This document shows positions 1-9,760 of a DNA stretch of 64,000 bases, one piece after another. The stretch's first letter is position 1. Every line of letters begins with the position of its first letter. Position numbers and translations under genes: made by a program. The notes beneath the pieces are model-generated. The model did not search any database and was not told the DNA's origin. It worked only from the letters and a program-made list of their open reading frames with translations. Source of the stretch: Kitasatospora sp. NBC_01246 (GTDB lineage Bacteria; Actinomycetota; Actinomycetes; Streptomycetales; Streptomycetaceae); the NCBI RefSeq assembly GCF_036226505.1, contig NZ_CP108484.1, forward strand, positions 5,270,001 through 5,334,000. The letters run 5' to 3'.

Positions 1-2297
1 GCACGGCGATCCAGGACACCCTGCGCCACGGCCGCTGGGCCGGCCTCACCGAGCTGCGCGACCGGGACGGCGAGGCGGTCACCGTCGACGCCCGGATCTC
101 CCTGCTGGTGGACGGCGACGGCACGCCGTTCCTCCAGGTCAACCTGGCCGAGGCGGCCGCCGTCCGGGCGGTCGAGCGGGACCTCGCCGTCCGGGACGCG
201 CTGTTCGAGCAGTCCCCGCTGGGCATCGCCGTCCTCGACACCGACCTGCGCTACACCGCCGTCAACCAGACCCTGGCCGAGATGAACGGCATGGTCACCG
301 AGGACCACGTCGGGCGGACCACCGGCGAGACCCTGCCCGAGCGGGCCGCCGACGAGATCACCGCCATCCAGCGCCAGGTGCTGGCCACCGGCGAGCCGGT
401 CATCGACGTCACCCTGGCCTCGCCGGTCACCGCCCGCTCCGGGTACCGCTCGATCTCCTACAGCCGGATGACCGACCGGGCCGGCCGGGTGCTCGGCATC
501 TCCGGCACCGTGATGGACGTGACCGAGCGCTACCGGGCGGTCGCCAAGGTCGAGCACGCCCGGCGCCGGCTCTCGCTGCTCAACGAGTTCGGCTCCCGGG
601 TCGGCGACCTCCTGGACGCCTCGCGGATCGCCCAGGAGCTGGCCGGCGCCGTGGTGCCCCGGCTCACCGACCACTCCGCGGTGATCCTGCTCCAAGCCGT
701 CGCGCACGGCGACGACCTGCCCCGGCACGGCCACGACCGCCGCACCTCGCTGCTCCAGCTGGGCACCGCCTCCGTCCAGGACGGTCCCGAGGTCGAGGTG
801 ATGCTCCGGCGCGGCGCCCGGATCACCTTCTCCGAGGACTCCGCCTGCGGGCGGGTGCTGCGCACCGGCGTCCCCGAGCTGCTCTCCGGCGCCGACCAGC
901 TGAGCGACGTCACCTACCCGGGCGACCCGAAGATGCAGGCCGCCCACGACCTGGGCGTGCACTCGATGCTGGTGGTGCCGCTGCGGGCCCGGGGCATCGT
1001 GATCGGCCTGCTGCTGGTCAGCCGGGCCGGCTACCGCGAGGGCTTCGACCGGGACGACCTCGCCTTCACCGTCGAGCTGGCCGACCGGGCCGGCAGCTCC
1101 CTCGACAACGCCCGGCTCTACGCCCGGGAGCGCACCGCCGCGCTCACCCTTCAGCGCACCCTCCTCCCGCAGCAGGTCCCGCAGCCCACCGGCGTCGAGG
1201 TCGCCTACCGCTACGTGCCGGGCAGCATCGGCACCGAGGTCGGCGGGGACTGGTTCGACGTCATCCCGCTGCCCGGCGACCGCACCGCGCTGGTGGTCGG
1301 CGACGTGATGGGCCACGGCCTGCGGGCCGCCGCCACGATGGGCCGGCTGCGCACCGCCGTCCGCGTCCTGGCCGCCCTCGACCTGCCCCCGGACGTGCTG
1401 CTGCGGCACGTCCACGAGCTGGCCGACGACCTCGCCCAGGGGCCGGACGAGGCGCTGCTGGCCACCTGCGTCTACGCGGTGTTCGACCCGGCCACGGCCC
1501 GGCTGACGGTGTCCAAGGCCGGCCACATCCCGCCGGTGCTGGTGGTGCCCCGCGAGGGCGCCGAGGAACCGACCCGCACCGGCGGCCCGCTGCTCGGCGG
1601 GACCGGCCGGATCCTCGACCTGCCGTCCGGCGCTCCGCTCGGCGTCGGCGGCGTCCCCTTCGAGTCGGTCGAGCTCAAGATCCCCGAAGGCAGCCTGCTC
1701 GCCCTGTGCACCGACGGGCTGGTGGAGTCCCGGGACAAGGACCTCGACGTCGGCCTCGGCCGGCTGGTCACCGTGCTCCAGGAGCCGCACGCCTCCATCC
1801 AGGCGGCCTGCGAGGCGGTGCTGGCCACCATGGAGCAGGGCCGCGAGCCCGACGACGTGGCGCTGCTGCTGGCCCGGCTCGGCCACGGCCAGGCCGGCAC
1901 CCCGACGGCCGGCTGGACGCTGCCCGCCGAGCCGACCGCCGTCAGCCGGGCCCGTCGGCTGGTCCGCGCCGCGCTGGTCGAGTGGGGCGTCGAAGCGCTC
2001 ACCGACACCGCTGAGCTGCTGGTCAGCGAGCTGGTGACCAACTCGGTCCGCTATGCGAGCGCCCCCATCGGAGTACGGTTGACGCTGGGCGAGACGCTGC
2101 TGGTCGAGATCTCCGACCCGCTGCCCGACCCGCCTCGCGAGCGTCACGCGGCGGAGGCCGACGAGGGCGGCCGGGGCCTGGAACTCGTCCGCCGGCTGGC
2201 ACTGCGCTGGGGCGCGCGGGCCGAGGGCATGGGCAAGGTCGTCTGGTTCGAGCAGGCGCTGCCGGGTAATGAGCCCGAGGAGCCGGGTGACGAGTAG
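1..2297 (+). CDS. PAS-GAF-PP2C (SpoIIE) phosphatase with C-terminal HATPase, 5' truncated
   Basis: The reading frame is already open at base 3, with PAS-like sequence before the first internal GTG at 108, so the true start lies left of the window. Counting from that GTG: a PAS domain at about residues 28-140, a GAF domain at about 155-345, a PP2C/SpoIIE domain with EVGGDWFD at about 377 and GDVMGHG at about 398, and an RsbW-like ATPase domain with the N-box ELLVSELVTN and the G-box DEGGRG at about 685. Proteins of this architecture dephosphorylate anti-anti-sigma factors and can carry a kinase-like module in the same chain. The specific partner cannot be read from the sequence, and no STAS-domain gene is visible in the window. 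Confidence 0.9.
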   Translation, partial: TAIQDTLRHGRWAGLTELRDRDGEAVTVDARISLLVDGDGTPFLQVNLAEAAAVRAVERDLAVRDALFEQSPLGIAVLDTDLRYTAVNQTLAEMNGMVTEDHVGRTTGETLPERAADEITAIQRQVLATGEPVIDVTLASPVTARSGYRSISYSRMTDRAGRVLGISGTVMDVTERYRAVAKVEHARRRLSLLNEFGSRVGDLLDASRIAQELAGAVVPRLTDHSAVILLQAVAHGDDLPRHGHDRRTSLLQLGTASVQDGPEVEVMLRRGARITFSEDSACGRVLRTGVPELLSGADQLSDVTYPGDPKMQAAHDLGVHSMLVVPLRARGIVIGLLLVSRAGYREGFDRDDLAFTVELADRAGSSLDNARLYARERTAALTLQRTLLPQQVPQPTGVEVAYRYVPGSIGTEVGGDWFDVIPLPGDRTALVVGDVMGHGLRAAATMGRLRTAVRVLAALDLPPDVLLRHVHELADDLAQGPDEALLATCVYAVFDPATARLTVSKAGHIPPVLVVPREGAEEPTRTGGPLLGGTGRILDLPSGAPLGVGGVPFESVELKIPEGSLLALCTDGLVESRDKDLDVGLGRLVTVLQEPHASIQAACEAVLATMEQGREPDDVALLLARLGHGQAGTPTAGWTLPAEPTAVSRARRLVRAALVEWGVEALTDTAELLVSELVTNSVRYASAPIGVRLTLGETLLVEISDPLPDPPRERHAAEADEGGRGLELVRRLALRWGARAEGMGKVVWFEQALPGNEPEEPGDE

Positions 2298-2518
2298 GAC
2301 GCGAGTAGAACGGGACCGCATATGCCAGCAGGGGGCCGGGGGGAGCGCGCACTCCGGCAGGGGGCGCGAGCGTGGCATTGTGGTTGCGCGGGCGGTAGGA
2401 CAAAAACCTTCGCCCGATCTGATGTTGTGATGTTGAGGGCGTGTGAACGTACCCCTCGATGATGAATACTCGGTCTTCTCGGCATCCGGACGGTCGCGGG
2501 TTTGGAGGGGTCGGTCCG

Positions 2519-5113
2519 TTGAACAGCACCCCGGCGCGTAACGCGCCGAGCAGCAGCGGTCATGCCGCTGTGCCCGGGCAGGCCGGTTCGCCACACCTGC
2601 CCGCCCCGGCCGCGGGGCAGGGCCGGGCGGCCCGCCCGGTGGTCGGCGCCCACCAGTGGGGCGCGGGGGACCCGGGCTCGATCTACGACTACATCCGGGT
2701 CGCCACCTTCGCGATCGGCCCGGACGGCCGGATCAGCCAGTGGAGCGAGCGCGCCGCCGAATTCTTCGGTGTGCCCGCCGTCGAGGCGGTCGGCGCCGAT
2801 CCGATCAGCACCTTCGTCCCGCGCGAGCTCTGGCAGCGCGGCCGCACCCGGCTGGAGCGCACGCTGGCCGGCGAGGAGTGGGTGGGCACCACGCCCTACC
2901 GCGACGCCACCGGCGGCGAGGGCCTCGCCGAGCTCTACCTGATGCCCGACAGCGCACTGCCCACCGCCGGTGCCACCTGTCTCGCGGTCGACCTCGGCCG
3001 GCTGCGCCGGATCGAGACCGACCTCGCCGCCTCCGAGGCCGTCTTCGGCCAGACCCCGACCGGCTTCGTCCTGTTCGACGACCGGCTCCGGCTCCAGCGG
3101 GTCAACGACGCCTTCGCCTCGGGGGTCGGCCTCGCCCCCACCGACCTCGAAGGCCTGACCGCGCACGACCTCTTCCCGGCCCCCGAGGCCGACCGGCTGA
3201 CCGCCGCCCTGCGCAAGGTCCTCGCCACCGGCGAGCCCGTCTTCGACCTCCGCTTCCACTCCGCCGTGCCGACCCGCGAGGGCAACCGGCTCTGGGCCGT
3301 CTCGCTCTACCGCCTCAACGGCTCGGCCGGGCAGCCGATGGGCGTGGCCGGCCAGGTCTCCGACGTCACCTCCCGGCACGTCGCCGAGCGCGAGGCCGAC
3401 GGGGTGCGCCGCAACCTCGCCCTGCTCAACGAGGCCAGCGCGCACATCGGCTCCACCCTCGACCTGGAGACCACCGCCAAGGAGCTGCTGGACGTCGTCG
3501 TCCCGCCGTTCTGCGACCTCGCCACCGTCGACCTCTACACCGCGCTGCTCTCCGGCGAGACCGTCCCCAGCGCCGGCCGCTACGGCGACGGCGTGCTCAC
3601 CGACGGCAGCGGCGAGCTGCGCCGGGTCGCCGTCTCCAGCGTGGTCGGCGGCGCCTCCTCCGTACTCGGCTCGGTCACCGGCCTGCCGATCGCCGAGGCC
3701 GGCGGCACGCTCTGCTACCCGCGCCGCTCACCGCACGCCCGCGCGCTGCGCACCGGCCGCAGCGTCGTCCCCGAGCCCGGGCCGGACCCGCTGCTGCGCT
3801 CCACGCTGATCGTGCCGCTGGTCGCCCGCGACCAGGTGCTCGGCCTGGTCCAGCTCTCCCGCGCGATCGGCAGCGAGCCGTTCGACGCCCGTGACGTCGC
3901 CATCGCCGAGGAACTGGTGGCCCGCGCCGCCGTCTGCATCGACAACGCGCGGCTCTACCGCCGCGAGCACGAGCGCGCCCTGATCCTGCAGCGCAGCCTG
4001 CTGCCCCCGGGCAACCCGGCCGCCAGCGGCCTGGAGATCGCCTGCCGCTACCTGCCCAGCAACAACAACACCGAGGTCGGCGGCGACTGGTTCGACGTCA
4101 TCCCGCTGCCGGGCAACCGCACCGCGCTGGTCATCGGCGACGTGATGGGCCGCGGCCTGCGCGCCGCCGTCGCGATGGGCCAGCTGCGCACCGCCGTCCG
4201 CACCCTGGCCATGCTCGACCTCGACCCCGCCGAGGTGCTCACCGCCCTCGACGAGATCGCCCGCGGGCTGGGCGACGACTCCGCGCCCGCCGGCTCGCCC
4301 ACCCCGTACGGGCGGCTCACCTCGACCGCCGACGAGGAGGCCCGCGAGGTCTACCTGGCCACCTGCGTCTACGCGGTCTACGACGCCGTCACCCGGCGCT
4401 GCGTCTTCGCCAACGCCGGCCACCTGCCGCCCGTCCTGCTCAGCCCCGACGAGCCCGCCCGGATGCTCGACGTCCCGCCCGGCCTGCCGCTCGGCGTCGG
4501 CGGCGAGCCCTTCGAGGAGGTCGAGCTGACCCTGCCGGACGGCGCCGTCCTCGGCCTGTACACCGACGGCCTGGTGGAGAGCCGCAAGCACCAGCTGGAC
4601 GAGGGCCTGCGCGCCTTCCGCATCGCACTGTCGGCGGAGGGCAAGAGCCTGGAGAACCTCTGCGACCACGTCCTCGGCGAGCTCAACCCGCACCACGGCG
4701 AGGACGACATCGCCCTGCTGATGGCCAAGGTGCACGCCTTCCCCGACGACGCCGTCGGCAACTGGTTCCTGCCGCCCGAGCCGACCTCCGTCGCCAAGGC
4801 CCGCGAGCTGGCCTGCAGCTGGCTGCTGGCGCGCGGTCTGGACGAGCTGGTCGACACCACCGAGCTGCTGGTCAGCGAGCTGGTCACCAACGCGCTGCGG
4901 CACGGCCGGGGCGAGATCCGGCTGCGACTGCTGCGCGACCGCAGCATGGTCTGCGAGGTCTGGGACGACGGCTACGCCCAGCCGCGCCAGCGGCGCGCGC
5001 AGGAGACCGACGAGGGCGGGCGCGGGCTCCAGCTGGTCAGCCTGCTGGCCGAGCGCTGGGGGAGCCGGCGGACGCCCAAGGGCAAGATCGTCTGGTTCGA
5101 GCTGTCGCTGTAG
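2519..5113 (+). CDS. PAS-GAF-PP2C (SpoIIE) phosphatase with C-terminal HATPase
   Basis: This is a paralogue of the preceding gene with the same domain order: two PAS segments, GAF, PP2C (EVGGDWFD near residue 519) and an RsbW-like ATPase (ELLVSELVTN, then DEGGRG near 831); 864 aa. I chose the TTG at 2519 because a GGAGGG sequence sits about 9 nt upstream. The frame stays open to ATGs at 2459/2462, but these lack a ribosome-binding site and would add 20 residues. The first 55 or so residues are Pro/Ala/Gly-rich and probably disordered. It is a predicted cytoplasmic signalling phosphatase whose ligand and target are unknown. The two tandem copies suggest duplication. Confidence 0.88.
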   Translation: MNSTPARNAPSSSGHAAVPGQAGSPHLPAPAAGQGRAARPVVGAHQWGAGDPGSIYDYIRVATFAIGPDGRISQWSERAAEFFGVPAVEAVGADPISTFVPRELWQRGRTRLERTLAGEEWVGTTPYRDATGGEGLAELYLMPDSALPTAGATCLAVDLGRLRRIETDLAASEAVFGQTPTGFVLFDDRLRLQRVNDAFASGVGLAPTDLEGLTAHDLFPAPEADRLTAALRKVLATGEPVFDLRFHSAVPTREGNRLWAVSLYRLNGSAGQPMGVAGQVSDVTSRHVAEREADGVRRNLALLNEASAHIGSTLDLETTAKELLDVVVPPFCDLATVDLYTALLSGETVPSAGRYGDGVLTDGSGELRRVAVSSVVGGASSVLGSVTGLPIAEAGGTLCYPRRSPHARALRTGRSVVPEPGPDPLLRSTLIVPLVARDQVLGLVQLSRAIGSEPFDARDVAIAEELVARAAVCIDNARLYRREHERALILQRSLLPPGNPAASGLEIACRYLPSNNNTEVGGDWFDVIPLPGNRTALVIGDVMGRGLRAAVAMGQLRTAVRTLAMLDLDPAEVLTALDEIARGLGDDSAPAGSPTPYGRLTSTADEEAREVYLATCVYAVYDAVTRRCVFANAGHLPPVLLSPDEPARMLDVPPGLPLGVGGEPFEEVELTLPDGAVLGLYTDGLVESRKHQLDEGLRAFRIALSAEGKSLENLCDHVLGELNPHHGEDDIALLMAKVHAFPDDAVGNWFLPPEPTSVAKARELACSWLLARGLDELVDTTELLVSELVTNALRHGRGEIRLRLLRDRSMVCEVWDDGYAQPRQRRAQETDEGGRGLQLVSLLAERWGSRRTPKGKIVWFELSL

Positions 5114-5115
5114 GG

Positions 5116-5134
5116 CCGGTCGCCCCCGGACCGG
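5116..5134 (+). terminator. weak hairpin after the second PP2C gene
   Basis: Six-base arms at 5116-5121 and 5129-5134 enclose a C-rich 7-nt loop, starting 3 nt after the stop codon. There is no U-tract, so the terminator role is tentative. Confidence 0.35.
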
Positions 5135-5251
5135 TCGCTCCCGGCCGGGCACGCTCGGGGCCGCCGCGCGGATCGGCTGTCCGGGTGCAGTCCCCCGGCG
5201 GCCGCCGTGTCGGGACGGCCGCCCCGACCGGGTCGGCGTTCGATGGCCGCC

Positions 5252-7144
5252 ATGCGCGTCCGCCAGCTCACCGCCGCAGCCGCCGCGCTGCTGCTCGCCA
5301 CCGGCGCCCTGGCCGGCTGCTCCGGCGGCCCGGCCCCGGCCCGCCCGCCGGTACCGGCTCCCGTACCGGCCCCGCCCACCGCCGTCACCGGGGACGTCGG
5401 CCCGCCCGACCGTGCCGCCGTCCGGGAGGGCGGCACGCCACGCTGGGCGCTGGACGCCGCGCCGGCCACGCTCAACGTCTACCAGCCGGCCGCGACCGCC
5501 GACAGCGCGCTGCTCGCCCACGCCCTCTACCCCTCGCTGTTCCGGCCGGACGAGCACGGCCGGCCGGTCGCCGACCCGGACTACCTGGAGTCCGCCGAGT
5601 GCACCCCGCCCGGACAGCAGCCGCAGGTGGTCACCTACCGGCTCAGCCCGCAGGCCGTCTGGAGCGACGGCACCCCGCTCTCGGCCGCCGACTTCGGCGC
5701 GCAGCGGGCCGCCCTCTCCGGCCTCGACCCGGCCTACGCCGGGAACCGTCCGGCCGGGTACGACGCGATCGACTCGATCACCGAGGGGGCCGGCCCGCAC
5801 GAGGTGAAGGTGACCTTCCGGCGGCCGTACGCGGAGTGGCGCGCCCTGTTCGGTCCGCTCTACCCGGCCGCGGTGACCGGCTCCCCGGCGGCGTTCAACC
5901 GGCCGCTGACCGACGGGCCGGAGCCGAGCGCGGGTCCGTTCCAGCTCTCCCGGTACGACCCGGCGGGCGGGCGGGTGAGCCTGGTGCGCAGCCCTAACTG
6001 GTGGGGCGACCGGCCGAAGGCGGACGGGATCGACTTCCTGGTGGTCCCGGCCGAGGGCCGGCTGGACGCGCTCGACCAGGACCGGCTGGACATCGCCTCG
6101 CTCACCGCAGCGGTCGACCGGGCCGGCTCCACCCCGGCCGCTCCACCCACCCCGGCCGCGTCCGCCTCCGCCTCCGGGGCCGCCTCCGGGGCCGGGTCCG
6201 CCTCCGGCTCCGGGTCCCCGGCCGCGACCGCGTCCGCGACCCCCGCCGCCCCGCCCGCCGCCCCGCCCGCTGCGGCGCCGGAGGCCGCCGACCGGGCGCT
6301 GCGGCGGGCGGAGGCCCTGCCCGGCATCACCGTGCACCGGGCCGCCGCGGCCGCGCTCACCGAGCTCACCCTGAACGCCGCCCGCGGCCCGCTCACCGAC
6401 CCGGCCGTCCGGCTCGCCCTGGCCCGCGCGGTCGACCGGCGCCGGGTCGCCGGTGCCGCGCTCACCCCGCTCGGCCTCGCCGCCGCCCCGCTCGGCAGCC
6501 ACCTGTTCGCCGGTGACCAGGACGGCTACCGGGACAACAGCGCCGCGCTCGGCCCGGCGGACGCGGGCCGGCTGCTGGACGCGGCCGGCTGGAAGCGGCC
6601 CGCGGCCGGCGCCACCCGGCTCCGGGACGGCCGGGAGCTGGCCCTCGCCCTGCTGGTCCCGGCCGGCTCGGCCACTGCCCGGCGCACCGCCGACGCGCTG
6701 ACCGCCGACCTCGCCGGCGCGGGCATCGCGCTCCGGACGGTGGCGGCGCCCGCCGAGGCCTTCGTCCGGGACCACCTGGCGACCGGCGACTACGACCTCG
6801 CCCTGTTCTCCTGGCCGGCCGGACCCCACCCGGCGGTCGAACAGCGTGCCGTCTACGCCAAGCCGCGCCCCGGCGCGGACGGCGCCCTGGAGGCCGGCAG
6901 CAACTACGGCCGCTCGGGGACGGAGGAGATCGACCGCCTCTTCGACCGCGCGGCCGCCGAACTCGACCCCGCCGCCCACCTGGCCCTGCTCCAGGAGGCC
7001 GACACCCGGATCTGGCAGCTGGGCCACTCGGTACCGCTCTACCAGCGGCCGGACCTGGTCGCGGTCCGGTCGGACGTGGCGGGCGCGGGCGCCTGGGGCT
7101 TCGGCCGGCCGCGCTTCCAGGACGTGGGGTTCCGCGGCCCCTGA
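5252..7144 (+). CDS. orphan family-5 (peptide-type) substrate-binding lipoprotein
   Basis: Signal peptide with lipobox LAGC near residue 20 from the ATG at 5252 (another in-frame ATG lies at 5243), followed by an SBP_bac_5 fold: WSDGTPLSAADF, WWGD and a C-terminal helix ending in LYQRPDL; about 630 aa. It should be anchored to the outer face of the membrane and bind peptides or a similar ligand. No permease or ATPase gene is adjacent: typA follows. Residues of roughly 293-346 are an almost pure Ala/Pro/Ser/Gly stretch inserted between the two halves of the fold, unlike the five-gene operon SBPs. Its closest relative in the window by architecture is the orphan SBP at 27723-29432. Confidence 0.85.
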   Translation: MRVRQLTAAAAALLLATGALAGCSGGPAPARPPVPAPVPAPPTAVTGDVGPPDRAAVREGGTPRWALDAAPATLNVYQPAATADSALLAHALYPSLFRPDEHGRPVADPDYLESAECTPPGQQPQVVTYRLSPQAVWSDGTPLSAADFGAQRAALSGLDPAYAGNRPAGYDAIDSITEGAGPHEVKVTFRRPYAEWRALFGPLYPAAVTGSPAAFNRPLTDGPEPSAGPFQLSRYDPAGGRVSLVRSPNWWGDRPKADGIDFLVVPAEGRLDALDQDRLDIASLTAAVDRAGSTPAAPPTPAASASASGAASGAGSASGSGSPAATASATPAAPPAAPPAAAPEAADRALRRAEALPGITVHRAAAAALTELTLNAARGPLTDPAVRLALARAVDRRRVAGAALTPLGLAAAPLGSHLFAGDQDGYRDNSAALGPADAGRLLDAAGWKRPAAGATRLRDGRELALALLVPAGSATARRTADALTADLAGAGIALRTVAAPAEAFVRDHLATGDYDLALFSWPAGPHPAVEQRAVYAKPRPGADGALEAGSNYGRSGTEEIDRLFDRAAAELDPAAHLALLQEADTRIWQLGHSVPLYQRPDLVAVRSDVAGAGAWGFGRPRFQDVGFRGP

Positions 7145-7461
7145 CCGTGCGCGGGGCGGGGCGGACCACGCGGACGACGCCCGGCCCGGCCGGGCCCGGC
7201 GGTGCGTGACCGGGAGGCCCCGGCACGGCGTCGGCCGGGTGCCGTGCCGGTGATCCACCTGTGATCTTGATCCCGCCCGACCTGCCCGTTTCTGCCGACC
7301 TGGAGGGTTCCCCGTACGATAGGAGGAAGCCGTGGCATGTCCTGCCCGGCGGGTGGACCGGTAGTAGCAGGCGGAACGGGCGGCGGTGATCACAACGGAT
7401 CGCCGGTCGGCGTCACGCAGCCGGGCGCCGAAACCCACGATTCCGGGAGAATCCGCTCAGC
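7145..7461. promoter_or_regulatory. intergenic region before typA
   Basis: No gene is seen in these 317 bases. A GC-rich palindrome at 7183-7196 may terminate the upstream SBP gene. A possible -10 element (TACGAT, about 7315-7320) precedes a leader of about 140 nt before the typA ATG; the matching -35 is poor. I recognise no riboswitch. Confidence 0.4.
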
Positions 7462-9330
7462 ATGCCCACGCGCAATGACATCCGCAACGTTGCCATCGTC
7501 GCCCACGTCGACCACGGCAAGACCACTCTGGTCGACGCCATGCTGAAGCAGGCCGGTGCCTTCGCCGCCCACCAGCACCTCGATGACCGCATGATGGACT
7601 CCAACGACCTGGAGCGCGAGAAGGGCATCACCATTCTCGCGAAGAACACCGCCGTGAAGTACCACCCCAAGGAGGGTGGCGCCCCGATCACGATCAACAT
7701 CATCGACACCCCCGGCCACGCCGACTTCGGTGGTGAGGTCGAGCGCGGTCTGTCCATGGTGGACGCGGTCGTTCTCCTGGTCGACGCCTCCGAGGGTCCG
7801 CTGCCGCAGACCCGCTTCGTGCTCCGCAAGGCGCTCACCGCCAAGCTCCCGGTGATCCTCTGCATCAACAAGACCGACCGTCCGGACTCCCGGATCGACG
7901 AGGTCATCAACGAGACCTACGACCTCTTCCTGGACCTCGACGCGACCGAGGAGCAGATCGAGTTCCCGATCGTCTACGCCTGTGCGCGTGACGGCGTCGC
8001 CTCGATGACCAAGCCGGAGGACGGCAGCGTCCCGGCCGACAGCGACTCGCTGGAGCCGTTCTTCTCGACCATCCTGTCGGCCGTCCCGGCCCCGACCTAC
8101 GACGAGGACGCCCCGCTCCAGGCCCACGTCACCAACCTGGACGCGGACAACTTCCTCGGCCGCATCGCGCTCTGCCGCGTCGAGCAGGGCGAGCTGCGCA
8201 AGGGCCAGCAGGTCGCGTGGATGAAGCGTGACGGTTCGATCCAGCAGGTCAAGATCACCGAGCTGCTGATGACCGAGGCGCTCACCCGCAAGCCGGCCGA
8301 GGTGGCCGGCCCCGGCGACATCTGCGCCGTCGCGGGCATCCCGGACATCATGATCGGCGAGACCCTGGCCGACCTGGAGAACCCGATCGCGCTGCCGCTG
8401 ATCACGGTGGACGAGCCGGCCATCTCGATGGTCATCGGCACCAACACCTCGCCGCTGGTCGGCAAGGGCGGCAAGGGCCACAAGGTCACCGCCCGCATGG
8501 TGAAGGACCGCCTGGACCGCGAGCTGATCGGTAACGTCTCGCTCCGCGTGCTGCCGACCGAGCGTCCGGACGCCTGGGAGGTCCAGGGCCGTGGCGAGCT
8601 GGCGCTGGCCATCCTGGTCGAGACCATGCGCCGGGAGCTCTTCGAGCTGACCGTCGGCAAGCCGCAGGTCGTCACCAAGGTCATCAACGGCAAGACCCAC
8701 GAGCCGGTCGAGCGGATGACCATCGACAGCCCCGAGGAGTACCTCGGCGCGATCACCCAGCTGATGGCGACCCGCAAGGGCCGCATGGAGACCATGACGA
8801 ACCACGGCTCCGGCTGGGTCCGCATGGAGTTCATCGTCCCGTCGCGCGGCCTGATCGGCTTCCGGACCCAGTTCCTGACCGACACCCGCGGCACCGGCAT
8901 CGCGCACTCCATCTTCGAGGGCCACGAGCCGTGGTTCGGCGAGCTCCGGATGCGCAACAACGGCTCGCTGGTGGCGGACCGCGCGGGCGTCGTGACGCCG
9001 TTCGCGATGATGGGCATCCAGGAGCGCGGCACGCTCTTCGTCGAGCCCACCACCGAGGTGTACGAGGGCATGATCGTCGGCGAGAACTCGCGCCAGGACG
9101 ACATGGACATCAACATCACCAAGGAGAAGAAGCTCACCAACATGCGTGCGGCCTCCTCCGACACCACCGAGAACCTGGTGCCGCCGCGCAAGCTCTCGCT
9201 GGAGCAGTCGCTGGAGTTCTGCCGCGAGGACGAGTGCATCGAGGTGACTCCGGAGACGGTTCGCATCCGTAAGGTCGTCCTGGACCAGAAGGAGCGCGGC
9301 CGCACGGCTTCGCGCGCCAAGAAGGCGTGA
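7462..9330 (+). CDS. typA: ribosome-associated GTPase TypA/BipA
   Basis: A 622-aa translational GTPase. G1 is AHVDHGKT near residue 14, G3 is DTPGHADFGGE and G4 is NKTD. EF-G-like domains II, III and V follow, then the TypA-specific C-terminal domain, which contains SRGLIGFRTQFLTD. Length and order are those of full-length BipA, which acts in ribosome assembly and stress or cold adaptation. Codon choice is strongly biased, as expected for a highly expressed gene. It is a single-gene unit closed by a strong terminator. Confidence 0.97.
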   Translation: MPTRNDIRNVAIVAHVDHGKTTLVDAMLKQAGAFAAHQHLDDRMMDSNDLEREKGITILAKNTAVKYHPKEGGAPITINIIDTPGHADFGGEVERGLSMVDAVVLLVDASEGPLPQTRFVLRKALTAKLPVILCINKTDRPDSRIDEVINETYDLFLDLDATEEQIEFPIVYACARDGVASMTKPEDGSVPADSDSLEPFFSTILSAVPAPTYDEDAPLQAHVTNLDADNFLGRIALCRVEQGELRKGQQVAWMKRDGSIQQVKITELLMTEALTRKPAEVAGPGDICAVAGIPDIMIGETLADLENPIALPLITVDEPAISMVIGTNTSPLVGKGGKGHKVTARMVKDRLDRELIGNVSLRVLPTERPDAWEVQGRGELALAILVETMRRELFELTVGKPQVVTKVINGKTHEPVERMTIDSPEEYLGAITQLMATRKGRMETMTNHGSGWVRMEFIVPSRGLIGFRTQFLTDTRGTGIAHSIFEGHEPWFGELRMRNNGSLVADRAGVVTPFAMMGIQERGTLFVEPTTEVYEGMIVGENSRQDDMDINITKEKKLTNMRAASSDTTENLVPPRKLSLEQSLEFCREDECIEVTPETVRIRKVVLDQKERGRTASRAKKA

Positions 9331-9362
9331 CCACTTCCTTCTGAGCGCCCTTTGGCCTGAAT

Positions 9363-9403
9363 CGATCGCCCCCCTTTCCAACGGAGAGGGGGGCGATCGT
9401 TTT
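9363..9403 (+). terminator. intrinsic terminator of typA
   Basis: Arms 9363-9379 and 9383-9399 form a 17-bp stem with one G-U pair and an AAC loop, followed directly by TTTT. This is the most canonical Rho-independent terminator in the window. Confidence 0.92.
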
Positions 9404-9760
9404 CACTACTCCACGCTGTCGACGCGCGTATAAACGGAATATCGCTTAACACAGCAAGGTGTCCGCTGAGCGAACGTGACAGTCCGTCATTCATGACGAC
9501 TGTCCGTTTGATGCCTGTCTGAGTATGTCTCTTATGTCCGATTTTCGAAACTTACCGACCGTTCATGTGACCTAATTGAGATCGCTAGTGGTCACTTTCG
9601 TGTCCGTGCGTGACGGATAGTGGGTGCAGTCAGGCTCGGGTCAAGGGTTAACGCGCAGGGGTGCGCGCCGAAACCACGAGCGCGGACAGCACAACGGAAG
9701 CGGCGTCAGCCGACCGTGGTGCTCTCCTCGTTGGAAAGTCGATTTCAGGAGGCATCCCCC
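9404..9760 (+). promoter_or_regulatory. long AT-richer upstream region of peptide operon I
   Basis: Unusually A/T-rich for this genome and without a gene. It contains an imperfect inverted repeat, arms 9478-9490 and 9493-9504 with one bulged C, built on CATGAC/GTCATG-like sequence. The element GTCTGAGTATGT (9517-9528) recurs with one mismatch upstream of operon III. The SBP gene has a good ribosome-binding site (AGGAGG) before 9761. The length suggests an upstream regulator-binding region; the promoter itself cannot be assigned with confidence. Confidence 0.5.

Noticed and set aside
9353..9362. AdpA-type site TGGCCTGAAT between typA and operon I
   Set aside because: It fits the degenerate consensus, but lies some 400 bp upstream, immediately before the typA terminator. 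The consensus is too loose to call from one site.
9364..9398. 6C RNA motif because of the CCCCCC run
   Set aside because: Here the C run pairs in the stem of an intrinsic terminator, whereas 6C RNAs carry C runs in hairpin loops and have two hairpins.
9436..9461. SigR-like promoter GGAAT-N18-GTG upstream of operon I
   Set aside because: The -10 should be GTT, so one base is wrong. A match of this quality is expected by chance in an A/T-rich region.
2144..9494. Very long open frames on the minus strand opposite the PP2C genes, orphan SBP gene and typA
   Set aside because: They are antisense shadows caused by the high third-position GC of real genes. They have biased amino-acid composition (Arg, Gly, Val, Asp-rich), no ribosome-binding sites and no recognisable motifs.
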